DNA of 64,000 nt from Paracamarosporium sp. OC-R06-R3 (lineage: Eukaryota; Ascomycota; Dothideomycetes; Pleosporales; Didymosphaeriaceae). The notes beneath the pieces were generated by a model that saw only the letters and a list, made by a program, of their open reading frames with translations, did not search any database and was not told where the DNA came from. The stretch spans positions 648,296-712,295 of the forward strand of contig JACVRA010000073.1 of assembly GCA_019828545.1 (NCBI GenBank), written 5' to 3'. The position numbers were made by a program, and so were the translations under genes. This document shows, piece by piece, positions 22,688 through 34,313 of this stretch. Numbering within the stretch: the stretch's first letter is position 1; each line of letters starts with the position of its first letter.

Positions 22688-23455
22688 TCACACAAAGACC
22701 ATGCCACCGTTAACATTGACAACACTGCCAGAAGTCCAACTCGTCTTCTCATCGCACAAAAAGGACACAACATGGGCTACTTCATGCGGCTCTGCTACCC
22801 GAGGAGCAGCCGGAGTTCTCTGAACCTCTGGCTCCCAAACCTTCCTATACTCCTCATTTTCATAGGCCTTTTTCCACAAATCCGTGTTTACGGGCCCTGG
22901 TTCAACACAATTGATCGTAGCGTTGTACTTATGTCCCAATTCTGTGGCAAGGCTTCTTGTCGCAGTCTCCAGAGCTCCCTTGCACGCCGAGTATACAGAA
23001 CAATTGGCGTGCCCTGAGCGTGCATAGATCGAGGAGATGTTCACAATGCGCGGTGCCGGCCCGAAGTGTGGTATCGCTGCCTTGATAAGGAATAGCGGAA
23101 ACCGGAAGTTGACGAGAGTAAGCTCTTCAAATTTCTCCTCCGTGGTGTCGAGAAGAGAGAAATCGCCGCCGGTTGCTGCGTTATTGATAACAATGTCGAT
23201 CCGGGACCAATTTTCCACTGCTGCTTTCACGATTGTCGCTGGGGCTGAGCTGTCGGTGCCTGCTGCACGAACAGCAAGACTGGAGACGCCATATTTCTCA
23301 ATCTCTGAGCATACGCCCTGAGCTTCTGCTTCGGAGCTGACATATGTTATGAGAATGTTGGCGCCCTTCGATGCAAGATCTAGGGCGATGGCTTTTCCTA
23401 TTCCTCTTGAGCCACCAGTGACGACGGCGTTCTTGTTTTGAAGTGGTTGAGACAT
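22688..23455 (-). CDS. Short-chain dehydrogenase/reductase
   Basis: A single exon of 255 residues, the standard length of a classical SDR. The cofactor motif TGGSRGIG is at 13-20, NNAA near 91, the catalytic serine in VNISSIYA (141-142), and Tyr155/Lys159 in YSACK. The motif EPGPVNT and the ending SGSVVNVNGG are typical of the FabG-like group. NAD(P)H-dependent oxidoreduction is expected; substrate unknown. It shares a 280-bp divergent promoter with the regulator at 23736. Confidence 0.93.
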   Translation of the reverse strand: MSQPLQNKNAVVTGGSRGIGKAIALDLASKGANILITYVSSEAEAQGVCSEIEKYGVSSLAVRAAGTDSSAPATIVKAAVENWSRIDIVINNAATGGDFSLLDTTEEKFEELTLVNFRFPLFLIKAAIPHFGPAPRIVNISSIYARSGHANCSVYSACKGALETATRSLATELGHKYNATINCVEPGPVNTDLWKKAYENEEYRKVWEPEVQRTPAAPRVAEPHEVAHVVSFLCDEKTSWTSGSVVNVNGGMVFV

Positions 23456-23735
23456 GACTATGAACTGAGCGGGTGAATAAAAGGGATTTGAAAGGTTCCA
23501 GGAGGTTGAAGACGGATTGTTCCTTAACCACAGCTGTGCTGAAGTTGTCTATTGTTGATGTGTACGGACACAGCGTAGGTGCGACACGGATCGGGTACGT
23601 ATCCGATACTTGGTTCCCCACATCGGAAGCCAGTTCCGATCACGCCCGACCCCTCAACAATCCACAAAGCGGAGACAGGCATTTCGTCTATCCGAGAAGC
23701 CTTCATTTCATCTGCGTTTCAACCGATGTATCGGA
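23456..23735. promoter_or_regulatory. Divergent promoter, SDR / zinc-cluster regulator
   Basis: 280 bp separating outward-facing start codons. The short shared region suggests local control of the SDR, and perhaps the racemase-like gene, by the regulator; this is inferred from arrangement. Confidence 0.45.
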
Positions 23736-26229
23736 ATGTCTGCTACTGCTGCGAACCGTGTCCGAAAACGTCAACGTGTGTCGAATGCGCAAGTATCCAC
23801 TCGCTCGGCAAACGTGTGGGATCAGCGTTCTGCTAACTCCACGACAGATGCAATTTTTGTAGACGACAGAAAATCAGGTGCTCGGAATCTCAACCTTGCA
23901 ACCATTGCGCAAAAAGGAACCAGCCTTGCACCTTCCCTGAGAAACACCAGCAGGTGCTAATCTCCAAAGAAGCCCTCGAGCGACTACAAAGGGAGGCTTC
24001 CAGAAATGGAAGTAACTCGGTAGTCTCATCTGTCCGACGATGCTCCGAGGAGATTTCAGCAAATCCACACGAGACGCATCTCACCAGCAACAATAACACA
24101 CTGAGTATACGTCCTCAGGCCGAACCTGCGGTCGAGGGTGACGGTTCGTCTCCGACACCAACCTCGCGGTTAGACATCGACCAGCCACTCGATTCTAGAT
24201 ATGGCTCTCGTGCTGTTAGTGTGAATGACGAGAGCGATCGTGATCAGCCCATGATCAATCCCCTAGTATCTGGCCAGTCGACATACACTACAGTGAACAT
24301 GGGACAAGCACGTGAGTGTAGGTACCTTGCACATGGCTTTCACATTCTGAGTTATATTCAGTCCTACTTGGAAGCTCATCAAATTGGTCTTTCGGTAGAA
24401 GGGCGCTTGCTTTAGTTCACAATAAGGTATCCGCAAGTCCTCTTGTCGAAGCAGATCTTCATTATGATGGCTCAACCTATGACCTTGGATGGGATGGACG
24501 ACGAACGGCCTGGAATGTTGTACAACCAGCATTGCCTACAATAGACCACGCTCTCTTTCTTATTAACACAGTCAAGTTTCACTGCGGGCAGTTGTTTCAC
24601 GTCTTTGACAATGATATTTTCATGCACCATTTCAACGAATTCCATGCGAAAGGGCGAGAGGCCAGATCATACCCCGAATTATGGTATATACATTACCTAA
24701 TAATACTTGCTATCGGAAAATCCCTCGTAGGCCGGATAAGACAGACTATGAAGCCATCGGGTGGGGAATTATTTGTCCGAGCAATGCAGATGCTACCAGA
24801 TCAGATTTTTCTATGGACGGACCCTGTGCAAAGCACCGAGATACTATGCTGTGCAGCGTTGTATCTACAATGTCTCGACATGCGCATCGTGGCATATATT
24901 ATGGTAAGGACGATTATAGCACAAAGGATAGAATTTAACATCTTTAGATTGGACAAGCGATGCGCACGGCGATTGCCTTCGGCTTCCACACTGACATGCC
25001 AATACATCAACACCCACCCGATGTTATCGAGCGTTGCCGCCAAATCTGGTGGACTGTCTATATTTTAGACTCACACATGTCTGCTCTAATGGGCGTACCG
25101 AGGATAATGAACGAGCGGGATATAAGTGCTCAACTTCCGACATTCAACAATTCAGCTCATAGAACCCATGCTCTACAAATTCATATCCAACTAGCCAATA
25201 TTGAAGGATCAATACAACGAAGTACGATTCCTTCTCATCTTGTCACAACCACTAACAGACAAAAGCGGTGTATAGCAAGGAAGGACGAACAGGAATCAAT
25301 TTTCTCAATAGTATCAAGACTGCTCTCAAAGCATTGGCGGCTATCAATGACGAACGAACTTCTAGTTTTCCTCTAGAACTGGACGGCTTAGAGAGTGGAG
25401 TATCGAGGCTATCTGCCCACCTTCATCTTTTCCATCATCACGTAGGCACCATCCTGTTCACATTAATTGGGGTGACGACCACTGACAACCATGGTCGTCT
25501 AGTGCATAATACTCAGCACCAAACCGTTGCTATTCAGCTTCTTACAGAACCGAGTTGAGGCCTTGCGACCTGTTCGCATACCGTCCTCTGGAGGAGTGCG
25601 GTCACTGCTACGGGTTTGTGTTGGCTCAGCACGACAGACAACTAAAATACTCGGTGCTTTACAAAGCCAGACTCTGATCGGTGCGTTGACTTCCCGTTAC
25701 CTAGGAACAAAGCGATATTGATAACATTTGCTAATGACTTCTAGATACTTTTATACCTTTTGACCTAGAATCGACCTGGTCTGCAGCATTAGTGCTATTG
25801 ATTGCACCAGTAGTTGACCCTTCTCTCATGCGGGATACCGAAGCGTCGCTAAAGATCGCTTTTGACGTGCTCAATGATATGTCTATAGTAGGAAACAGTG
25901 TGGCGACTGCTCGTCGGGCGGAGCTCGAGCAACTGGAACACAAACTTGAGGCGCTGAAGATCATGAGCCAGCAAGTGTCTACAAATTTCACGCCGCAATC
26001 GGTCGACCCAGATGAAGCCTTGGCAGTACAAACCATGAACACAAACCAGCCTGGCACAGTGGGCTCGTGTTATTCTGACAACGAATACATGTCTACGTAT
26101 AGCTGGGACATGGAAGATGTGCTAAATAGCGAGCAACTAGAGGCTGTTGCCAATGCAATGAATTTGAATGGGCTGGATTGGACATGGGCGGCGAGCTCGC
26201 TGGACCAGCTCGACCCCTCCTTGCTGTAG
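23736..26229 (+). CDS. Zn2Cys6 transcription factor with Fungal_trans domain
   Basis: Seven exons: 23736-23788, 23848-24311, 24362-24903, 24948-25221, 25266-25455, 25517-25680 and 25745-26229 give 723 residues. Intron 1 (23789-23847) starts GCAAGT and ends AG. Using it restores RVSNACNFCRRQKIRCS, with zinc-cluster cysteines 19, 22, 29, 35, 38 and 45, whereas a GT donor gives a poorer N-terminus. The middle domain (GSSSNWSFGRR, YDLGWDG, MRTAIAFGFH, RCRQIWWTVYILD) is the Fungal_trans domain, followed by LTKPLLFSFLQNRVEA and FDLESTWSAALVLL. Intron 5 has a weak GTTCAC donor. Nuclear DNA-binding regulator, probably acting on the divergent SDR gene. The exon count is large, so some junctions could shift by a few bases. 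Confidence 0.88.
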
Positions 26230-29200
26230 CGAAAACTTGAAAGCGCGGGTTGTTCTCATAAAATATATGATAGTCATATCAAGGAAAACATCTTAGTAAC
26301 CCCTTATTGGTGATGGTTATAGTATATGGTCTTTACGCTTTAGAGCTATTGTTGTCGATGTACTGGCAGGGATTTGACCCCGCGGAGCCGAAGCATCATC
26401 GACTAGTGGAATCACCACCAGTTGATCTTTGGTGGTTATATACTGGCGCTGAATATAGGGTGCGACTTGACACAATATTACAATGGGTCATCTTTGAGAT
26501 CCTACTGTCAAGCGTGCGACGGCACCCATTTTCCACACTCAAGGGATAGCAGGATTACACACAATTTGCAGACATGCTTCAGCAGATAATCTTACCTAGT
26601 CCCATGCATATACGGAAGTGATGGGCAAAGAGTGACCGGTTGGTCGGTTCTCTAGCCTAGGAGCTGATCTTGGACAGGGAGATTGTCAAGTAGTACTACC
26701 TCGAGTACTTTGCGAATGGACCAACAATCAATCTATGCTTGTGTGTCGATCTGTTTATCTGTGCATTAGCTTCAATCGCCTCAAATCCCTATCTTAGCTG
26801 TATTTGGCCGAAACCATGGACGATCATGGTCGCGACCGATCGGGGGTGAAGATTGTAAAGCGGACCACTGCCACTTTGTTCGAGCGGAGAAACGCCCGAA
26901 ACCGATAATGGCGCGGCGCAGCTCACTAGCTGTGCATTGTTTGTGTTTGGTTGGGCGAGCGCACGTGCAAAATACGGACATGGCTAACGTCAGCATACGC
27001 CACACGTGCATGGTGAACCCATGACCGGTATGTCATGTTTCACGACGTCGGTTAAACTATGCAGGCGCACACCTTTACGGTGTAATAATGGTCATATGAC
27101 CCAATTTTGAAGTCGTGGAACTAACTATACTAGGGAAACGTCCTCGACGATTGGATCTAGCTTATCCTGGACCTTCTTCAAGACTGAGAGGTGGATACTT
27201 CCCACCTGTAGACCTAATATGTTGTGTTCAAACTTTCTCTGCCGCTTATACTCGTTCTAGGGAGAATTTTGCCGAAATACCAGTTGCGAAATCCCTCTCA
27301 GCCGCCTAAGCCAAACGATCAGATACCGGCTCTCACCGCAGGATCGCTTCATGACATGAAGCGGCAGGGATGACTTGTGGGCCCAGGCCAAGGAAGGTAG
27401 CTGGAACTTCCTCTCGCCCGAGATTGTAATGGACGTATCGCAGAGTCAACCAACATGTGAATATCTTCATTAGCATGCCCGCAACTCTCTCGTCCGCAAT
27501 ACGGCACATGTTAGACAGCTATACGTCTCTGAGCATGGAGCTAAAGCGCCAGGCCTTTGCATGGTGTGAGCGTTCGCGTACGCGTACCAGCATACGCTTC
27601 CGCGATAAACTCACACAGGCCACCACGGAATGTATGACCCATAGATACCAGCCACTCTATCGGACTTTGGAATGAATACACCGACCATTGGTCTTTGCAT
27701 ACGTGCACAGCATTGCCCGAGGGCCACCGGTGCGCGATTTTGCAAACTAGGAACGGATGTGTGCACAGAAATGCCTCCAAGGACGCCACCCAATGTATGC
27801 TCACCATGGACGCGAACCGCAATTGAGAAATGAGCTGAGAAAGGTAGCGATGCTGTTTGCTGCATACAAGGGTAGGTTCGAATAGCCGTCCAGTTGGTAT
27901 GAGGGTGTGCGGACGGCGGTCTGGCTCTCTATACTAGGATTCTGCAGCTCCGTTCATGCGCTGGTAAAACGATATTGTGTTGGCGCTAGACGGACATTTC
28001 AATGGTGGTGACACAGATGGCATCGGCTTGCCCGAAGACGTGAGCAGGGATATGTAGGACAAACCAATCTTTTGTCGTACCTAACATCTATCCTTCTTCG
28101 ACGGTCGTCACGAATCCACTCGTATGGAGTTCTCTTGAACCTCAAACTCAGCATTCGCTATGATGCTATCTGATGCCAAGCCTACGAGAAACTCTTAGCT
28201 TCCCTTCTCCGCACGCCATGAGTCAGAATCGTAGAAGCTCACGGCGTACTTATCCAGCATCGTCACGACTTGATCTGATGCGCCACTCTTACGCTTCACA
28301 ACGACTTTAGCTCCTTGATAGCGTAATCTTCTTTGGGTTCATGGAGCCTTTCCACGTAGAACCGAGTCGCGACTTTACCCTGCATAGAATTTACCCTGCA
28401 TAGCGCTCGCATCACTAACAATCACAGTCAGTGTGAGGCTGCTTTTCTTGGTTGCAGATCCTAAGACAGTCATGTTAGATATCTCGAATGCGGTGAGTCA
28501 GAAATCATAGCCAAAAGGGTACACTGGCTTGGAGTATCAACCAGAGGCGCTTGAGATAAACCCCGCGTGAGGCGTACTCTTCGACGTTAGGAGAGACAGA
28601 TCGTCGGCAAATCTCGACCTTATTCGCAGTAGTGTTCGATTGTGGAGGCGATGGCATCCAGGTAATGCCTTAGTGAAATGGATCGATCCCGGTACCGGTG
28701 AGTACTAAGTCCACGCGAAAAGCGATCGCTTATGCCCTTAATCATGAAATAGGACGAGCCTGCAAAGATGATAACTGGGTGCTTGACACGCTGTTCAGAA
28801 CTTCCCTGGTTCGTGTCTACCAACAATTACATGCATTGCAAAGTCTACCACTTGCATAGATTGTGTGTGGCGAACCAGATGTGCTCTCTCTGTCCTCATG
28901 GAAGTGGACTCTGGGGTCGGTAGATGAAAGTTAATACCCGTAGGGTTGCTCAGTCCGCTCCTCCAGCTGATATAACGACCGTCTAAATACGCGTCGATCC
29001 CGATACCCTTGCATTTTCGGTGACCTAAGCTACCGAACCGTAACGATTACAGGCACTCGATGCGAGTCTGATGTATAGCGAACATTTATGGTACGCCACC
29101 TAGTCCTTCTCAGTTGCTGCAAGGCTGCCGATCTCTTCTTGGTTCATTACCTTTCCCCCTAATCAAGAAAGTCTTCAAACGCCACGCCGGTAATTCTACT

Positions 29201-30443
29201 GGGGACTGAAAATAGGGTTACATTCGAGTCGTCGATTCGGAACCGGAAATAGCCCTATCAAACGACAGCAACCGCTGGTGGATGAAACCTTACCTGTTTC
29301 ATCTGACCACTGTTCTGCTCATCTGCTGTGTCTTAGCTGCAAAATGAGGCTATCGTGGTGTTCTCATGGATGCGGCCCGGATAGTTTCTGCAAGGTAGGA
29401 CAACTACAGACATCCATCAACCGCAAGACTAAAAACCATGAATGCCGTGCTTTCGAATAGCATAGTCATGGGGAAAAGTTCATCGCTGTCTTTATGTTTG
29501 ATATCTTTGGTAGAACTCTTTAACATGAATTACTGACCGTATGCTACTAGCAGCATTGCGATTGACACACGGTTCCGGTCTACCTTGGTGTAACAGCCTG
29601 TTCCGTTCTTCTTTGGGGATATTTCTGCGGTGTGACCTTCTTTTGGTACGCTCGAAATGGAGAGGGATTGGTCGTGGCGTACTTCAACGCTGCTCCAGAG
29701 CGCCATGCCCACGGGTGAGCCCTCGGCGAACCAACAAAAGACACGTGTATTTACCAGTCACCGATCTCAACACTTTCCTTGTCGCAAAATGACAAAATGA
29801 AAACGCTCGTGATCTTAAAGTTAAATCCCACGCTGCCGGCGACGCCTGCTCGGCACTTGTTGGCCTTGAGATGCCAGATGGAGGAAGACATCCGCATAGA
29901 ACAAAACGCCGAGAACAAGGGGCTAGAAAACTACTCAAGGCCTTGTCGAAGCCCGCGAACCGCCGCCGCTTGCGATCAATCCTGTCTCCACGATTGCCGC
30001 TCAATGGTCTGGAAGCAATGCACTATCGTCCCACCCATGTTCATCATTGACCTCCACTACGCTATCGCCCTCGCACCATTTCCCTACGTGTACCCAAGTG
30101 CAGTCTTGTCCTGCAAGCTGCGAAGATTTAGTGTGGCACTCGTGCTCTTTGGCGGAAATACTACGCAAATTTTTAGCTCCGTCGCAAAGCCTGTCGCGAC
30201 GGGAGCTCTTGGGGGGCGGCGATACTATAATCTATGTAGTCATCGACGTGTCTTGTGGATGTCCGACTACTTTTCATGTAATGATAGAACAACGAAAAAT
30301 GTGTATTATGAACTATACTATCTTCTCCCTACTCCCCCAAAGCACCACAGAAATTTAGACTCCTTCTTTAAACGACGCCCCACCGGCGTTCATATCCACA
30401 GCCACTGGCGATGAAGTTAGCGACACCTATCATGATCTTAGCG
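26230..30443. other. Gene-poor region with decayed coding fragments
   Basis: 4.2 kb without an intact gene. Minus-strand fragments with protein-like composition survive at about 28195-28312 (reads DKYAVSFYDSDSWRAEKG) and 28620-28826 (KHPVIIFAGSSYFMIKG), broken by stops and frame changes. A direct repeat TTTACCCTGCATAG occurs twice near 28373-28404. A 211-codon frame at 29779-30414 has no recognisable content. Confidence 0.45.
28195..28826 (-). pseudogene. Decayed protein-coding remnant, family not recognised
   Basis: On the minus strand several frames carry short protein-like blocks in consistent order: KHPVIIFAGSSYFMIKG, then DASAMQGKFYAG, then KSGASDQVVTMLDKYA and SFYDSDSWRAEKG. They are separated by stops and shifts over about 630 bp. 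This looks like a relic gene rather than chance frames, but I do not recognise the family. Confidence 0.3.
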
Positions 30444-31620
30444 TTATAGATACTTACTGCTATGCTTCAATCCGCAGACCTCAAAGAGTGTCACTGGTGT
30501 AACATTTTTGGGTGTTCCGACGATGCCTTGGGTCTTCAATCGTAAGAGGGTCTCCTTGATAGCCAGATACGCCGGTGCTAGCGTAGCAAAGCTGAAGATC
30601 ATGATTCGGAAGCCCATAGCGCGCGCCTCATCTACCGTAATAGTGGGGCTCTTCCCATTCTCAACCGAGTTGAGCAGCAACGGCCAAGGCGCCAAGTCCT
30701 TGACGGCCTGGGCAGCTTGTTCCTTTGAGGTGAAGCCCTCGCATAGACCAACGTCTGCGCCCTCATCACGTGCCATTTTCAACCTAGCAATGCATTCGTC
30801 GTATCCGTGCTGCTGCAATGCGTCCGTTCGCGCGATGAGCACGAAGTCAGATCGCATGCGTACGCGCGCTGCGTGCGCCGCTCGAATCCGGGAAATGTAC
30901 TCCTCCCGGCCGACCACCTTCTTGCCGCTCAGATGCCCACACCGCTTTGTGAGCACCTGGTCCTCGAGATGTGCACCCGCTACACCGGCGCGGATGTATT
31001 GCTCGACCGTACGCGCAGCCATGATGGGACCTCCATACCCAGTGTCCATGTCAGCAATGAGAGGAGGGCCGAACGGGTCGAGATTAGCAATCATCTCAGC
31101 GTTTTCGCGCATCTCGTGAAGCTGAGCAATAGCCAAATCAGGCTGTCCCAGACGCGATGCGGTAGTTCCAGCTCCAGTCTGTAACATACGTTAGCCATTC
31201 CATTGAGATTCCTACCGAGGGCTACGTAGAGAAACTTACCATATACAAAGCGCTGAAGCCTAACTCCATAGCTGTACGGGCAGAAAGTCCATCGTAAACA
31301 CCAGGGCAAACAATAAGTTCGTTGCTCTCGAACAACATCTTCCGAAGTTTCGTAGCTCCATAGACGGGCTCATTCATAGTGACAGTAAGTTGGTTGAGCT
31401 GGAGCCAGTTGGGGTTCGCCGGCCCGATCATCTTGATCATCTTGTCGACTACCTTTCGGGGAAATTGTACGGTCAAGTTCTGTTCCTCTGCGCCATTCGT
31501 CTTGTTGGGCTTGACGGGCTCAGCAATGAAGTCAAGAGTCACTTCAGAGGTTGTCTGGAGCAGCACACTGGCTTCTTGCTCCACGGTAGCGACGTTGTCA
31601 ACTTGGAAAGAGGGGGACAT
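30444..31620 (-). CDS. Isocitrate lyase/PEP mutase superfamily enzyme
   Basis: Two exons on the minus strand, 31620-31240 and 31178-30444, give 371 residues. The splice joins SALYM to TGAGTTASRLG, the conserved family segment. Active-site features are clear: metal-binding IADMDTGYGGP, the flexible-loop motif EDQVLTKRCGHLSGKK, and FVLIARTDA. The N-terminal 90 residues are an extension of no clear function. The family includes methylisocitrate lyase, oxaloacetate hydrolase and PEP/carboxyphosphonate mutases; it cleaves or forms C-C or P-C bonds next to a carboxylate. The precise reaction cannot be fixed by eye. The first true ATG is at 31620. Confidence 0.92.
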
Positions 31621-31720
31621 TATGGAGGACAATGAGTGATGATAATGTCGCGTATTTCAGAAGTCAAGTCCTTGACGAGAAATGGAGATAAGGTGAAGAT
31701 AAATCTCGAAGTGCAGCTAT

Positions 31721-31760
31721 GTGTAGCTGTGAGTAGCTGTGAGTAGCTGTGAGTAGTTGT
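31721..31760. repeat. 10-bp tandem repeat (4 copies) upstream of lyase gene
   Basis: GAGTAGCTGT-type units repeat four times, with minor changes in the outer copies. They lie about 100-140 bp before the start codon of the minus-strand lyase gene, so in its leader or promoter. Confidence 0.75.
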
Positions 31761-34313
31761 GATGTTCATTTGGGCAGAATGTGGTGGCTTTATATATTCC
31801 TCAGTGTAACAGTACTAAATACAGTCCGTTGTTGTTGTCACCGTGAAAGTGTGTATGCGTCCGCCTTGGCGACGGACATGCAGTATGGAAGATCGCATAT
31901 TCCACCTCTAACTGCCTATTCTATGTGATCCCTACACCACCATTCCATAGCCAAGTTGGCTCTATCCCTATCTGATATCCCTTTGCAATGCTTCATTCGA
32001 AGACGGACCGAAGTCAGGTGCCTGTCAACCAGGATCATAGGCAGGGTACAGCGAGCAAACGGCACGGACTCTGCATCAATACCTAGTTACATCTCCTATC
32101 GGTGAACCTGCAGCCTTGTATTGCGTCTTTGCATTTGTAGGGCACGTCTTCCTCGTTTAACCTCTGTATCACCCCTTCGTCTTGGCGAATCATGGCGAAG
32201 AACTGCCGCCCTCGCACTTTCGTCTAATACGTATTAGCGAACCTACCAGCACGTTTTTACTCTGATTTGACAATGGTCTGCAAGTCATGTTCATCTATGG
32301 ATCCACTTACAAAGCGAGCCTTTGTAAGAGGGAACGGGGCGAACCAGCGCTTACTGCGAGAGAATAGCCGATTGGAGGGAGGGAGTAGCCCTTCACTAAC
32401 ATTCACTTTTGATAGCTGCATTGTCGGCCTTAGAGCATTGCAGAATATGCGCGCAGGTGCCATACTCCGAAGAATATTCGTGGACACGAGGATTGGATTT
32501 ATAATCGACCATGGGCTAAATATGAGTATCATCACTTTTATGACCACGAACTCGTTATTTTAACGTGGACATCGTACGTAGTGAGTCCTACCGTCCTTTG
32601 CGGACACATAAAAATGAACGAGACCACTACTGATCTAGTGACATTACGTGAGTTAGTCGCCAATTACATCAACAAGGGTATTACACTTACAACGCACATG
32701 ATGTCCGCGGGATCCTAAGATTTTCTCGATGGCATGTAAGACGGACAAGATAGCTTTGTCGGGTAATTGATCAACAATGCAGCAAATCATTTTAGGCAAT
32801 GTGATGTCTAGTTCGATTAGCTTTTGTCTAGGCAGATGTACTGGTAGCGAATTTCGGCCTCTTGGTAACTTGGTCATGCACTATTATCTCTGGGCGTTTT
32901 AGGTTTCCTGAGAGCGGGTCCGCGAGTCTCGGAGAGCTACGCGCAAATTATGTTCGACGCTTTTCGTTCAGCCGGAGTATTGATACCAGGGCAGGGTGGG
33001 TCTTGACAGCGTCGAGGAAGATGGTGTTTAAAAGCGGCTCGGCGAGCTAGTGGGTTTTGGATGCTTAGTTTCATGACGCACAATTCCCACACGTCATAAC
33101 GTACGATTTGTACATACGGGGAATTCTAGAAAGAAAACCTTAGCTACGATGGCACCTAGCGGTGACGGGTCGTGCCGCTGCATTAGCTCGTCCACCACGT
33201 TAAGAATGGACTTATTTTGTCGAAGCTTTTGTAAGATCTCATGATATAGCAGGGACAACCCCAGCGGACACAACACGATCTGTCGTTCCAAAAACAGAAC
33301 TTTACGATACTCCACTGCATAAGGTACGTACATATGTCAGCAGACATGGATACGAAGAGGCTTATGAACGTCGGCTCGCGGTTCCCTTCATCTCCGATCT
33401 GTACGAACCGCTTCCACATGAGTGATTTACAAGCGACACCGATTCAGCCGGAGTGTATTGAGGGCGGCGACACAGGCGGCAAGGTCAGAGCCGAGACAGG
33501 ACCCCTGGTGGAGGCTGTGCCACCACATTGGGAAATACCAACAATGGTTCGCAACGCAACAATCTGTTGAGTTTGCCCAGCATCTAGGCACGCCTTGGGC
33601 GTTTTATGCGACGCCAAGCAGCCGGCGGCGGAAGGGAGAGCGGGCCGCCCATTCAAGCATTCCGGGGGCGATCGCGCAACCCCCACGAGTTTGGCATAGG
33701 AATCAGAGCGGCTACCAAGACTTGGCCTCGTCTCTCAGCTTACGCTACTTGGCGGGCCCTTCCCTATCAATTGGTGGACATACTTGCATGGCAAAGCCCG
33801 CTAGACCCACTTGAACGATGAACTTCATCGATTCGTTTCCCGGTGGAGCCTCCGGAGTTTGAATCTGCGAAACAGCGAGTTGGGTGGGCGGCATTCATAG
33901 GCGACATGGCAACTTGGCATCGATAACGTAGGGCTTGTCATTCCTCCTTCTCGCATATGCTTGGCGACCCGAGCGGAACACGTTGATCCCAAACCTACCG
34001 CCGTGAGCGCCCTCCGATAAAGCCACTAGCAATGCTAGCGGCTACAGGATGCAATGCAACTAGCCTTACACCTTCCACACTTCGGGACTTTGCAGGCTTA
34101 CTTGCCTTAAGACAATATGCACACGGGGACGCCGAGTGCAACAGCCAAGATTAAAAGGATCACAAGGCCTTTCTATCTGCATCCAGCTGAGAACCAACGC
34201 TTCTATCATCAGAGGCTGTCCCTTTGTATTCTTGTCCAGGTCAGCTTCAAGTTTCCCCAATCGGAGGTTCCACTCGAAAACTTACAGCTTACACAGACTC
34301 TTCGCCATTTAAG
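31761..34313. other. Gene-poor region with minus-strand remnants
   Basis: 2.5 kb without an intact gene, apart from possible relics on the minus strand at about 32650-33330 (listed separately). A GC-rich stretch at 33440-33800 shows nothing I recognise. Confidence 0.45.
32653..33333 (-). pseudogene. Possible decayed gene remnant, family not recognised
   Basis: Protein-like blocks follow one another on the minus strand: HEILQKLRQNKSILNVVDEL, then PLLNTIFLDAVKTHPALVS, then LPRQKLIELDITLPKMI and DQLPDKAILSVLHAIEKILG. They are separated by frame changes and stops. The helical composition could come from an F-box or ankyrin-type protein, but I cannot confirm this. Confidence 0.3.

Noticed and set aside
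26360..26450. tRNA-like segment on the minus strand with a T-arm-like stem and loop
   Set aside because: A T-arm can be drawn (GCGGG, 7-base loop, CCCTGC), but no matching acceptor stem or standard anticodon arm could be formed.
29779..30414. 211-codon plus-strand frame
   Set aside because: No domain, biased composition and no similarity to known families; it lies in the decayed region and runs up to the lyase gene's 3' end.
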